64,000 nucleotides of DNA, from the NCBI GenBank assembly GCA_016806645.1, contig JACSYO010002165.1, forward strand, positions 342,001-406,000, written 5' to 3'. Source of the stretch: Ophiodon elongatus (taxonomy: Eukaryota > Chordata > Actinopteri > Perciformes > Hexagrammidae). Under the pieces are notes generated by a model. That model was not told where the DNA came from and did no database searches. It saw nothing but the letters and a program-made list of their open reading frames with translations. The translations under genes and the position numbers were made by a program. Positions 1-7,983 of the stretch are shown piece after piece (positions within the stretch are counted from its first letter, which is position 1; every line of letters starts with the position of its first letter).

Positions 1-743
1 TGCCGCTCTCAAACCCTTTTTTTTTTCCACGTGCAATGAAAAGCTGCTTCACGGCACTATTATCTGCCGTGAATAACATAACATCTATTCTTGCACTGTA
101 AAGCAAGGAAATGGCAAACGACAACATGCACATATAAAAAGACACAACATATATGCTATGTCATGTATCTGAACAGAAAACTGTGAAATACATTTAAATA
201 ATATCAGAAGGTAAGCAATATGCCAACATAAACAATTCAACCCAATATAAATACATGATTAATTGGCTCTTACAGTGCCTTACATGTAAATTATACATAT
301 TAAAAGAAGATAAGTAGGGGTTTTATGGGAAGCTCCTGATGTACTGAAGGAACAGCATAGTAAATAGTTTATAATTTGGCTTCATGAGAAGAGTTATTTT
401 TTTAGAAATAATAGTCATAGAACTCTTTAACTGACTAAACTGGAGGCCTCAATCAATGTTGGAGATACAGTTAAAATGTTCAAACTGTCACTGCATCCTG
501 GCAGTAGCACATGAGACAGATAATCTGAGAAAATCAAGTTCCTCTGCCTGAAGAAAACCAGCCAATCAGGAGCCTCTAACGCAGCTGTCAATCACTGCTC
601 GTGAAGCTCGTGAGCTCCGATCAAACTGTCACTAAACATCTTTGTTTCATCTTTGTTCTCCTCACCGGGGACACAACAGGGAAACTGGCGGTGGCGCCCG
701 AACAGAAAGCCATCTTGTCCCGCTGGGTCCGGCCAGACGAGAT
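1..743. other. Intergenic, repeat-like left edge
   Basis: I see no gene here. The stretch is AT-rich up to about 470. From about 480 to 740 it resembles a dispersed fish repeat, with short phrases around 'cagccaatcaggag' and 'gctgtcaatcactgctcgtg'. The ORFs that start near 601 and 642 run directly into the AT microsatellite and have no recognisable domain. The repeat identity is recalled, not computed. Confidence 0.35.
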
Positions 744-744
744 C

Positions 745-811
<67 letters not shown>
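744..811. repeat. (TA)n microsatellite
   Basis: Almost uninterrupted TA dinucleotide run of about 68 bp. It produces spurious Tyr/Ile ORFs on both strands. Confidence 0.95.
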
Positions 812-813
<2 letters not shown>

Positions 814-899
814 ATGATGTAGTTATTTTTTATTAAAAAGCTCTTCCTAGGTGTATAATAGGTTCGATGTAAAACATGTAGGTGAATCTGCTGATGGTT

Positions 900-1870
900 G
901 GGGTTTTGGGAGGTTTTAGTTTTACTTTTCCAGCTATAATCCCATACCAATAGCACATTCTCCGTCATGTGTTCGAGGTCTTTGGCCCAGACCTACTCAG
1001 TATGTAAGGGTTCGTAAGAAGATACAGAAAATAATGAGTATAATTTTGATACTAATCCCTTAGTTTGGCCTTGTGTATTAATAATAGAGTGCAGGTGATG
1101 TGATCCCAGAGGATCATTTCATGGTACCCCATATGTTTTAAGTGATCTTAGTTGTAGGTATAGAAAAAATGATGAGCCAGGTATGTCATAGGTAGTACGT
1201 ATATCATTAAATGACCTCAAATCATTCTCATTAAAGATATACTAGTTTGTGTATCTTTTTGTTTGACCATGTTGATGAAAATGGGACCTCACCGGTAAGT
1301 AATAGATAGTTATTAAAAATTGGGGTGTCGAGATGCCATTTGAGATTTGTTTTGGTCTCTTTTTCAGCCATACGCCATGTTGATAACACGAAAGATATAA
1401 TTGGGCCAAGAGAGTTTAGATTGTTTGAGCGGAATATTAGAATAAACCAGGTCCTCTAACCTACGTGGTGAGGCAAGATACCAATGCCCCTGGATTCAAC
1501 CAGATTGAGAGTGGTCTCAAAACAAAAACCAAAATATTTAAAGTTTGGTACTGAAAGACCACCTTTAGTTGTATGCCTTTGTAGTAAGGACAGCTTAACC
1601 CGTGGTTGTTTCCCACCCCATATGAACTTGGAAACGAAGGAGTGAAGTTTATTCCAATAATTAGGTGGTGGAGATGAGGGTACATAGATGCAAAGAAATT
1701 AACTTTCGGTAGAATATCCATCTTCACAATTGAAATCCGAGTCTGGAGCTATTTTTTGCGAGACCACCTGCTAAGGTCAGATTCAATACATTTATAAATG
1801 CCCATATAGTTTTTTGAAATTATTGTATTTAGGAAATTGAAGATCTTAATTCTGTAACGGGTGGTGGTAA
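900..1870 (-). mobile_element. L1-clade LINE remnant, 3' part of ORF2
   Basis: Read on the minus strand, the translation in two frames matches the region downstream of the reverse transcriptase in L1/Tx1-type non-LTR retrotransposons. Near 1800-1690 there is 'DLSRWSRKK' followed by 'RISIVKMDILPKVNF', which is the typical L1 pattern 'DL-W-…-GRI-IIKMNILPK'. After a frameshift, near 1650-1480, comes 'FIWGGKQPRVKL' and 'KGGLSVPNF'. Weaker matches (for example 'SKLYSLF') continue towards 1000. Stops and frameshifts are frequent, so it is dead. The 5' end is truncated near 1870, where a different GC-rich block starts. Confidence 0.75.
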
Positions 1871-1874
1871 GGAC

Positions 1875-2400
1875 CTAGACGCAGTACGACGGACACAGTG
1901 AATCGTTTGAGCAAGCTTTATTCAGGCAGAAACACACCACAGGGAAACAGTCTCCGATTCTTGAAGGGAAGTCCACTCAGTCGAACACAAAGCCGTCAGG
2001 GAAGAAGGCAGACAGAAACCAGAGGATATTCTCGTGGTTGGGGACGGAATGCTATGGCGATTTACCGGGGCAGAGGGAAGGCGGAGAAGTCCAAACAGGC
2101 AGGGTCGTACCGGGGACACAGCCGGCGAGGAAAAGTGCTGGAAGGTCTGGCATAACACGGAGAATAATCTGGTAGTGAATGTGTGTGCAGCTGGGGCTTA
2201 TATACCAGAGGGAGTAGGTGCAGCAGAGTGGACAGGTGAGAGTGATTGAGCTGATGAGGTGGGTGTGACTACAACAGGTGCACAGAATAAACTGAACAGG
2301 TGGGTGTGACTAACAGGTTCACAGATTGAGCTGATTGGGTGATTGAGAGATAGTGGCCGGGGAGAAGGGAAGCTGAACTGTGACAAATTCCAAGGTATTT
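1875..2400. repeat. GC-rich LTR-like or non-autonomous repeat block
   Basis: A change to GC-rich sequence starts abruptly at about 1875. It contains 'gagcaagctttattcaggcag' style sequence, a TATA-like 'cttatatacc' near 2199 and repeated 'aacaggtgggtgtgacta' phrases at about 2260 and 2300. This resembles fish LTR or solo-LTR debris. Short ORFs on both strands have no recognisable domains. I could not define terminal repeats or a target-site duplication. Confidence 0.35.
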
Positions 2401-2500
2401 AAAATGTTTAACAATGGGAATATTAGAAGGTAGGGAACTTGGTATTAAATGTTGATTTAATGGAAAAAAAGAGCTGGCTGATTTGGTCCAATACAATATT

Positions 2501-2535
2501 TCTGCATCTGCATCTGCATCTGCATCTGCATCTGC
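2501..2535. repeat. (TCTGCA)n hexamer microsatellite
   Basis: About six direct copies of TCTGCA. It sits at the edge of another GC-rich block (2540-2760) with a TATA-like 'gtttatatag' at about 2595, which resembles the block at 1875-2400. Confidence 0.9.
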
Positions 2536-2759
2536 TTGATTATCTGCAGACTGTGTTCCCTGCTCTCCTCTCTCCCTTCTCCATCCCTACTGGAGTTTAT
2601 ATAGGGGAGCGACACAATCATACAATCCAGTCCAGCTGAGGCCAATTAAGCCTCTTCCGGCACCGTTCCCTGAACCACTCCCCCACTCTGTGTCTTCTGC
2701 AGCTGAGCCCAACCACGCCCCGCCACCACATACCCCAACTTAGGCCGGGGAGCCATCTG

Positions 2760-3435
2760 GGAGCCAAAGTGAAGCACACACAGTCAGCTGATAGAATACA
2801 AGCTGCAGAGACTGAAGGAAGGAAAGATTTCTGAATGAATGGCAGTGTAAAGACAGTCTTACATATTCCTGTATGTAAGTTTAAAATATTAGTTTTAAGT
2901 TTCTGATAACTGCTACAGTAAAAAATGCTTTTATGTCAACGCCAAAAACATGCAGGACACTGCAGGGAATCGAACCCCATCCCAGGAAACCAGGAGTACC
3001 ATTAACAGTGTCTTTTGCTTTTTTAGGCTACATGAAGGCAAATGTGAAGCAAAAGCTCCATTAGCAATAGCATAGGCATTTATATTAATGCATAATTGGC
3101 CTTTATTTTATTTCATAAATGTGGATTACTGTTATTTATGCAGTTTCCAATTATTGCCATATATGACACATGTTTAGATGTTGTCCAAACATGTTTTAGT
3201 TATTCATGCTCTTTTTCAAGAGTCTCTTTTCACTGAGCGTTTCACCTTAATGTGAAAAACCACAATAGCATTGTTTTCATTAAAACTATCATTCTCAGCC
3301 CACCAGGACTGATTGAATGTGAATGTTACATTAGAATCAATTAATTCAAGAGGATTTGGTTTTCTCTCTCTATATATAATATTACCACATATATAAATAA
3401 TATGTGGTAATACAATAAATGCATTAAAAAATAAG
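2760..3435. other. Intergenic, no gene seen
   Basis: AT-rich sequence without a convincing ORF or domain. There is a small palindromic stretch at about 3380-3412 ('attaccacatatataaataatatgtggtaat'), which is a possible MITE end or hairpin. Confidence 0.4.
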
Positions 3436-3456
3436 TAACCCTAACCCTAACCCTAA
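3436..3456. repeat. Short interstitial telomeric repeat
   Basis: About 3.5 units of the vertebrate telomeric hexamer, written CCCTAA on the plus strand, inside AT-rich repeat DNA. This is too short to be a telomere, so it is an interstitial telomeric sequence. Confidence 0.85.
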
Positions 3457-3479
3457 GTAAAACTAAAAAAACTAAAAAC

Positions 3480-3780
3480 TATTTAAATAAAGTGCGTATG
3501 AAAATATAGCCTTATAATCTGCAAATTAATTTGACAAATGCTTCAGCAGTCTTAATTTTGGCGTCACAGAACCAGCAGTTGCTCTTCATATCGTGACAGT
3601 AACAGTCACAGTGACAGATTTTAAATGCTTCTATTGTTTAACAATGTGATCATCACAAATACATTTATTTAAAATGTCTACGTAAATAAATACATTGAAA
3701 ATAATAAGTTTAAAATAAAATAAACTGTAAATAAAATTTAAATAAAGTGCAAATGAAAATATAGCCTTATAATCTGCGAA
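3480..3780. repeat. Direct repeat pair flanking ~210 bp
   Basis: A roughly 45-bp phrase beginning 'atttaaataaagtgc' and ending 'cttataatctgc' occurs at about 3481-3525 and again at about 3738-3780, in the same orientation. It lies immediately 3' (minus-strand sense) of the hAT transposase fragment and may be its 3' UTR or terminal region. Confidence 0.6.
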
Positions 3781-3834
3781 TTATACAACTAACTATACAA
3801 ATATATGATACAACTCCCTTTTTATATTCACCTC

Positions 3835-4247
3835 TTAATGAGACACTTGGGCCTGCCTCTCAGACACGAGCAGATCCAGTCTGGGTGGAATGGGGCAAAG
3901 GCTCACTCTCAGAGTAGCCTCCAGTGTTGCTCTGAGTCTGTTTCGGGCTTTGGTCTTAGTTGTGGTCACACTGGAGAATCCTGATTCACATAGGTATGTA
4001 GTTGTGAATGGGAGAAGGCATTTCACAACCCTCAGTGCTAGACATGGGTACTCCTTTGAGACAGCAATCCAGAAGGAGCCCAGGTCCAGTTTGCCCCACT
4101 GCAACTTTAAAGTGGTGTCGGTGGAAACTTGTAGAAGCAGGGATTCCAGATGTGAGGGCAAAGCAACATCATTTTCAGTGGGATCCACATGGTCCAAAAT
4201 CCACATGTGTCCGTCTCTGGGATCCTCAGGAAAGTATTCATCAAATT
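3835..4247 (-). mobile_element. hAT (ZBED-like) transposase C-terminal fragment
   Basis: On the minus strand, reading starts at about 4247 with 'KFDEYFPEDPRD' and continues through 'HMWILDHVDP', 'LGSFWIAVSKEYP', 'LLPFTTTYLCESGFS' and 'TKARNRL', to a stop at 3835-3837. The 'LPF-TTYLCE-GFS' and 'K-RNRL' motifs belong to the C-terminal dimerisation region of hAT transposases and their ZBED5/FAM200-like relatives. About 137 codons are open. At 4247 the sequence changes without a gap to the coiled-coil copy at 4248-4524. The rest of the transposase is missing. A fragment of the N-terminal BED-finger part of such a transposase lies at 6260-6545. Confidence 0.85.
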
Positions 4248-4524
4248 TAACTGGTCCTCCACATGACCCATCCTTTTGAACTCAGCCTTGCGGGTCTTTT
4301 CATGAGTACAAAGTTGTTTTTTGTAATCTATCAGGGTTTTTTTAATTCCCTGCGTAGTGTCTCCATCCACGTGCACTACCACCTTTGTCTCGTCATCCAA
4401 GTAGCGTCTTTTCAGACCAATGAGACTCCTTTTTAATTTCTGTGGGTGTGATATTAAAGGTAAGCATGCCTGGAGGTCCTCCTTGAAGCAGAGCTGATTA
4501 GTCGCCAAGCTTCGGTTCTTCCTT
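4248..4524 (-). pseudogene. Partial copy A of CFAP57-like coiled-coil gene
   Basis: The minus-strand translation from 4508 ('FKEDLQACLPLISHP', 'LKRSLIGLKRRYLDDE', 'AEFKRMGHVEDQ') is nearly identical to residues of about 345-440 of the intact ORF at 7984-9672. The copy stops at 4524 at the phrase 'cttcctt|catgtatg'. Copy C breaks at exactly the same place (7777). At 4248 it is joined to the hAT fragment instead of continuing into the C-terminal coiled coil. It is a truncated, non-functional fragment. Confidence 0.85.
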
Positions 4525-4730
4525 CATGTATGTATGGTCATCATAAATAATTTTTTCATCCTTACCCACTATTCATCGTATTTTGTGTCGTGTTTCTTTT
4601 CTCAGAGTTTAGTTATACAAGAAAAAAGAAATATTATACATAGTTTTTTTTACAATTAATTCAATATGTCGGGAAAACCGAAGCACTCGGAGTAAACCCA
4701 TAAAGATGCTGCTCTTACGATCACCGGGGG
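4525..4730. repeat. Array spacer, copy 1
   Basis: About 206 bp that recurs nearly unchanged at 6930-7131 and 7778-7983. It lies between the 3' end of one coiled-coil copy and the truncated 5' edge of the next. On the plus strand it holds a short ORF beginning MSGKPKHSE at 4666. In this copy the ORF is cut by a TAA where the other two read AAA (gagtaaacc instead of gagaaaacc). Confidence 0.85.
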
Positions 4731-5345
4731 TTAGATGTCAGTCGGGAGATCCTTCTCCACATACGGCCTCACATGAATGATAGTGTTCCTGTGTGGCAGC
4801 CTGGATGATGCCTGTTCTTCTTCTGAACAGGAAGGTTTAGGCAGTTCGTCATCCTCCTCATTTGAGAGGGCTTGAGGCGGACAGTCATCTGAGCAAAAGG
4901 CCAGTGGTTCCTCTGAAACCTCGGGCACAGCTTTGGGAATTCTCAGGACTTTCTTCTTGATCCAGGATTGGGCCTTCTGCATTTGCGGCTTTGACGCCTT
5001 CTTGAGCTGTTCTTCCAGCATCGTTATCTTTCTCCTCAGGTCGTTTATCGTGTTTATGTATGTAGAGATAGCCTGGTCGTGGTTCTCAAATCAAATCTCT
5101 TCAGTCATGTCCTGTTGAATTTTTCTTATCTCTTCATCCTTGGTCATGATTATTTTTTTCATTTTCTTGAGCTTCCTCATATCCACTTGTCCCTTTTTTT
5201 GGAGCGCTTGAATTTCCTCTCCCAACAAATAAATTTGTTGGCTTTTCTTCTCATTCATGAGCCTCTTGAGCCTTTTGTCTGAGTCTTGTTGCTCATTAAG
5301 CCGATCAAGTTGAACCTTTAGAGAACGTGATTTTAATTGTGCCAT
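4731..5345 (-). pseudogene. Copy B of CFAP57-like coiled-coil gene, internal deletion
   Basis: The start resembles the intact copy (MAQLKSRSLKVQLDRLNEQ at 5345) and the end is the same (KDLPTDI, stop 4731-4733). About 1.08 kb is missing from the middle, corresponding to 8350-9430 of copy D (residues about 82-440). The frame is kept across the deletion, but a single in-frame TGA at 5091-5093 splits it. That stop lies in a small 'tcaaatcaaat' duplication at the junction. An upstream in-frame ATG exists at 5357. Without the TGA it would be an ORF of about 205-209 codons. Confidence 0.85.
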
Positions 5346-5399
5346 TATGTGTGCCATCTCCTGTCTGTCTAATTTAAAAATAATTCACTTCAAACACAA

Positions 5400-5530
5400 G
5401 CACCCGGCTTCTTGTTGAGTGTCAGTGCCATGACAACAGGACGATGGCTGCGAGCTAGAGGGGCGAGAAATGTGATTTCTGAGTGAGCGAGGATTCTGCT
5501 TTTAAGGACCGGGTTCGAGCGCGTGACGGT
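5400..5530. repeat. Conserved block upstream of copy B
   Basis: GC-rich block ('gcacccggcttct', 'gccatgacaacaggacg', 'cgagcgcgtgacggtaa') that recurs at about 10012-10122 upstream of copy D. It therefore belongs to the duplicated unit. On the minus strand it is the 5' flank of the coiled-coil copies and could be a promoter or 5' UTR. The intervening 290 bp present at 9722-10010 is absent here. Confidence 0.7.
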
Positions 5531-5689
5531 AAGAACTAAAGTAACCGGCAGCGACCTCGTGCTCTACCCGCTAAAGCTGGTATCCAGGTAACTGGGAGCG
5601 AGCTAACGTCACGAGCTGATTCAGCCGGTGTTACGGTTTAAAGGGCAACTTTCAGCCGAACGCGTCTGTTGTTGACTGTTGATATAGAC

Positions 5690-5815
5690 GCAATGGACAA
5701 AACTTTCACTTTCAAACTTGACACTGGAGTGGATGTCACTGTTGTGTCACAGTCGATACGCGCAGGTGGAAAAGGAGGCTCTAGGTCTCACATGGGCCAG
5801 TGAACGTGAAAATTA
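5690..5815 (+). mobile_element. Gypsy-type LTR retrotransposon remnant
   Basis: The plus-strand translation first gives 'FTFKLDTGVDVTV', the active-site region of a Ty3/gypsy aspartic protease (LDTGA-V). Within 40 bp it continues in another frame as 'RYAQVEKEALGLTWASER', the start of the RNase H domain (RYAQIEKEALA-TWA-ER). The whole reverse transcriptase between them has been deleted, and no LTRs are visible. Inactive relic. Confidence 0.75.
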
Positions 5816-5861
5816 TTTGACTCACTTAAACACTAACATAAGTGTTGTGATTTGCTTACAG

Positions 5862-6921
5862 CAGTGTTTTTCAACCTTTTTTGAGTCGCGGCACATTTTT
5901 TACAAGAAAGAAATCCCGCGGCACACCAACAACCAAAAAAGTTACAAAATGCATCTCGTTCACAATGGCTCTGCAGCAGGTAGTATTAATGTTTCTGCCA
6001 CAGTGTGTGGCCTTTTTGATTTGGCCACTGTGGTATTTGTTGTAAATATATGTTGGTACATTGATGTTCATGTATGTTTAACTGATGGATGTAAGAAACA
6101 GTACATGTAGGGACTTAGGACCCAGGGGGGATTCAGGTGAGAAGGACAACCTGGGGCAGAGCCGGTATCGGGGAGACAGCATGCGGAACGTGGAATAAAG
6201 AGTTACAATTAAGAACAGTTGTTCTCACGTCTTATGTGTGTTTAAAAACACGACAGCCACCAGTTCAGCTACTAAATAGCTTTGAGAGCTTTCTCAGACA
6301 CATTTGTGGATTTCCTCATAAAAGTTACCCGTTTCTCAGTTTGTTTGCGCAGGCGAACACAATAGTCCCTGTTCTTGTTGCTAAGTGACGGTGTTTCGTC
6401 TCGAGATGACGTTGGGACCATGAGGCTGTTTGATAGCTTTTCCCCACACACCAAGCATAACGGAATCGGTGCAGTCGGATCCCCGGTGAAAGTGAATCCA
6501 AACGAAAGATAACTTTCAGGGTTTTTTTTGTTTTTTTTCATATACCACTCGTACTGGGCTTTTCATCTGGTTAGACAGTTGCCCAGGGCCCAGTAGTTCA
6601 GACTCTGCATTTTTCTTTTTTAAATATTTCTCCATCGCCGTTCTTCACCACAACCTCTCCCGTGCATCATATAATTCTACTATTTTAAATTAACACGGTA
6701 ATTATTGCACTACCTACTGCCACCCACTGGCCTGGAAGAGTATTTCATTACTAGGCCAGACACTATATTGCAGGCTCAGACGCTCAACAATGGCAAATTA
6801 TTTGCGGCAACTAAATTATATTTTTTTGGACCGATTAAGTGAAATTGGACATTTTCCCACAGCACACCTGACGATCTCTCACGGCACAAGTGTGCCGCGG
6901 CACAGTGGTTGAAAATCGCTG
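5862..6921 (-). mobile_element. hAT transposon, internally deleted, with 8-bp TSD
   Basis: Both ends carry inverted CAG(T/C)G(T/A)TTTTCAACC termini followed by a 'cgcggcac' motif. The 8-bp direct repeat GCTTACAG lies immediately outside both ends (5854-5861 and 6922-6929), as expected for hAT insertion. On the minus strand at about 6545-6260 is an N-terminal BED-finger remnant ('YLSFGFTFTGDP', 'PLCLVCGEKLSN', 'VSEKALKA') of a ZBED5-like hAT transposase. The catalytic part is missing, so the 1,060-bp copy is non-autonomous. It inserted into the spacer of the coiled-coil array. Confidence 0.88.
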
Positions 6922-6929
6922 GCTTACAG

Positions 6930-7131
6930 CATGTATGGTCATCATAAATAGTTTTCTCACCTTTACCCACTATTCATCGTATTTTGTGTCGTGTTTCTTT
7001 TCTTAGAGTTTAGTTATACAAGAAAAAAGAAATATTATATATAGTTTTTTTTACAATTAATTCAATATGTCGGGAAAACCGAAGCACTCGGAGAAAACCC
7101 ATAAAGATGCTGCTCTTACGATCACCGGGGG
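6930..7131. repeat. Array spacer, copy 2
   Basis: Near-identical to 4525-4730 and 7778-7983. Its left edge is the right TSD of the hAT element. The plus strand carries an intact 22-codon ORF starting at 7067 (MSGKPKHSEK…, ending TITGG then TAG). The ORF ends next to the stop codon of the minus-strand copy C. Confidence 0.85.
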
Positions 7132-7777
7132 TTAGATGTCAGTCGGGAGATCCTTCTCCACATACGGCCTCACATGAATGATAGTGTTCCTGTGTGGCAG
7201 CCTGGATGATGCCTGTTCTTCTTCTGAACAGGAAGGTTCAGGCAGTTCGTCATCCTCCTCATTTGAGAGGGCTTGAGGCGGACAGTCATCTGAGCAAAGG
7301 GCCAGTGGTTCCTCTGAAACCTCGGGCACAGCTTTGGGAATTCTCAGGACTTTCTTCTTGATCCAGGAATGGACCTTCTGCATTTGCGGCTTTGACGCCT
7401 TCTTGAGCTGTTCTTCCAGGATCTTTATCTTTCTCCTCAGGTCATTTATCGTGTTTATGTGTATAGAGTTAGCGTGGTCGTGGTTCTCAAATCTCTTGAG
7501 TAACTGGTCCTCTACGTGACCCATCCTCTTGAACTCAGCCTTGCGGGTCTTTTCATGAGTACAACGTTTTTTTTTGTAATCTATCAGGGTTTTTCTAATT
7601 CCCTGCGTAGTGTCTCCATCCACGTGCACTACCACCTTTGTCTCGTCATCCAAGTAGCGTCTTTTCAGACCAATGAGACTCCTTTTTAATTTCTGTGGGT
7701 GTGGTATTAAAGGTAAGCATGCCTGTAGGTCCTCCTTGAAGCGGAGCTGATTAGTCGCCAAGCTTCGGTTCTTCCTT
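7132..7777 (-). pseudogene. Copy C of CFAP57-like coiled-coil gene, 5'-truncated
   Basis: Contains the C-terminal third of the coiled-coil protein. The longest ATG-started reading is 209 codons from 7761 (MATNQLRFKEDLQ … KDLPTDI). Compared with copy D it lacks everything upstream of residue ~345, and it breaks at the same 'cttcctt|catgtatg' point as copy A. There is no promoter of its own other than the spacer. It is most simply a truncated duplicate, although the reading frame is open. Confidence 0.8.
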
Positions 7778-7983
7778 CATGTATGTATGGTCATCATAAA
7801 TAGTTTTTTCACCCTTACCCACTATTGTTCGTATTTTGTGTCGTGTTTCTTTTCTTAGAGTTTAGTTATACAAGAAAAAAGAAATATTATATATAGTTTT
7901 TTTTACAATTAATTCCATATGTCGGGAAAACCGAAGCACTCGGAGAAAACCCATAAAGATGCTGCTCTTACGATCACCGGGGG
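7778..7983. repeat. Array spacer, copy 3
   Basis: Third copy of the ~205-bp spacer, directly downstream (minus-strand sense) of the intact copy D. The MSGKPKHSEK plus-strand ORF starts at 7919 and is intact. Confidence 0.85.
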
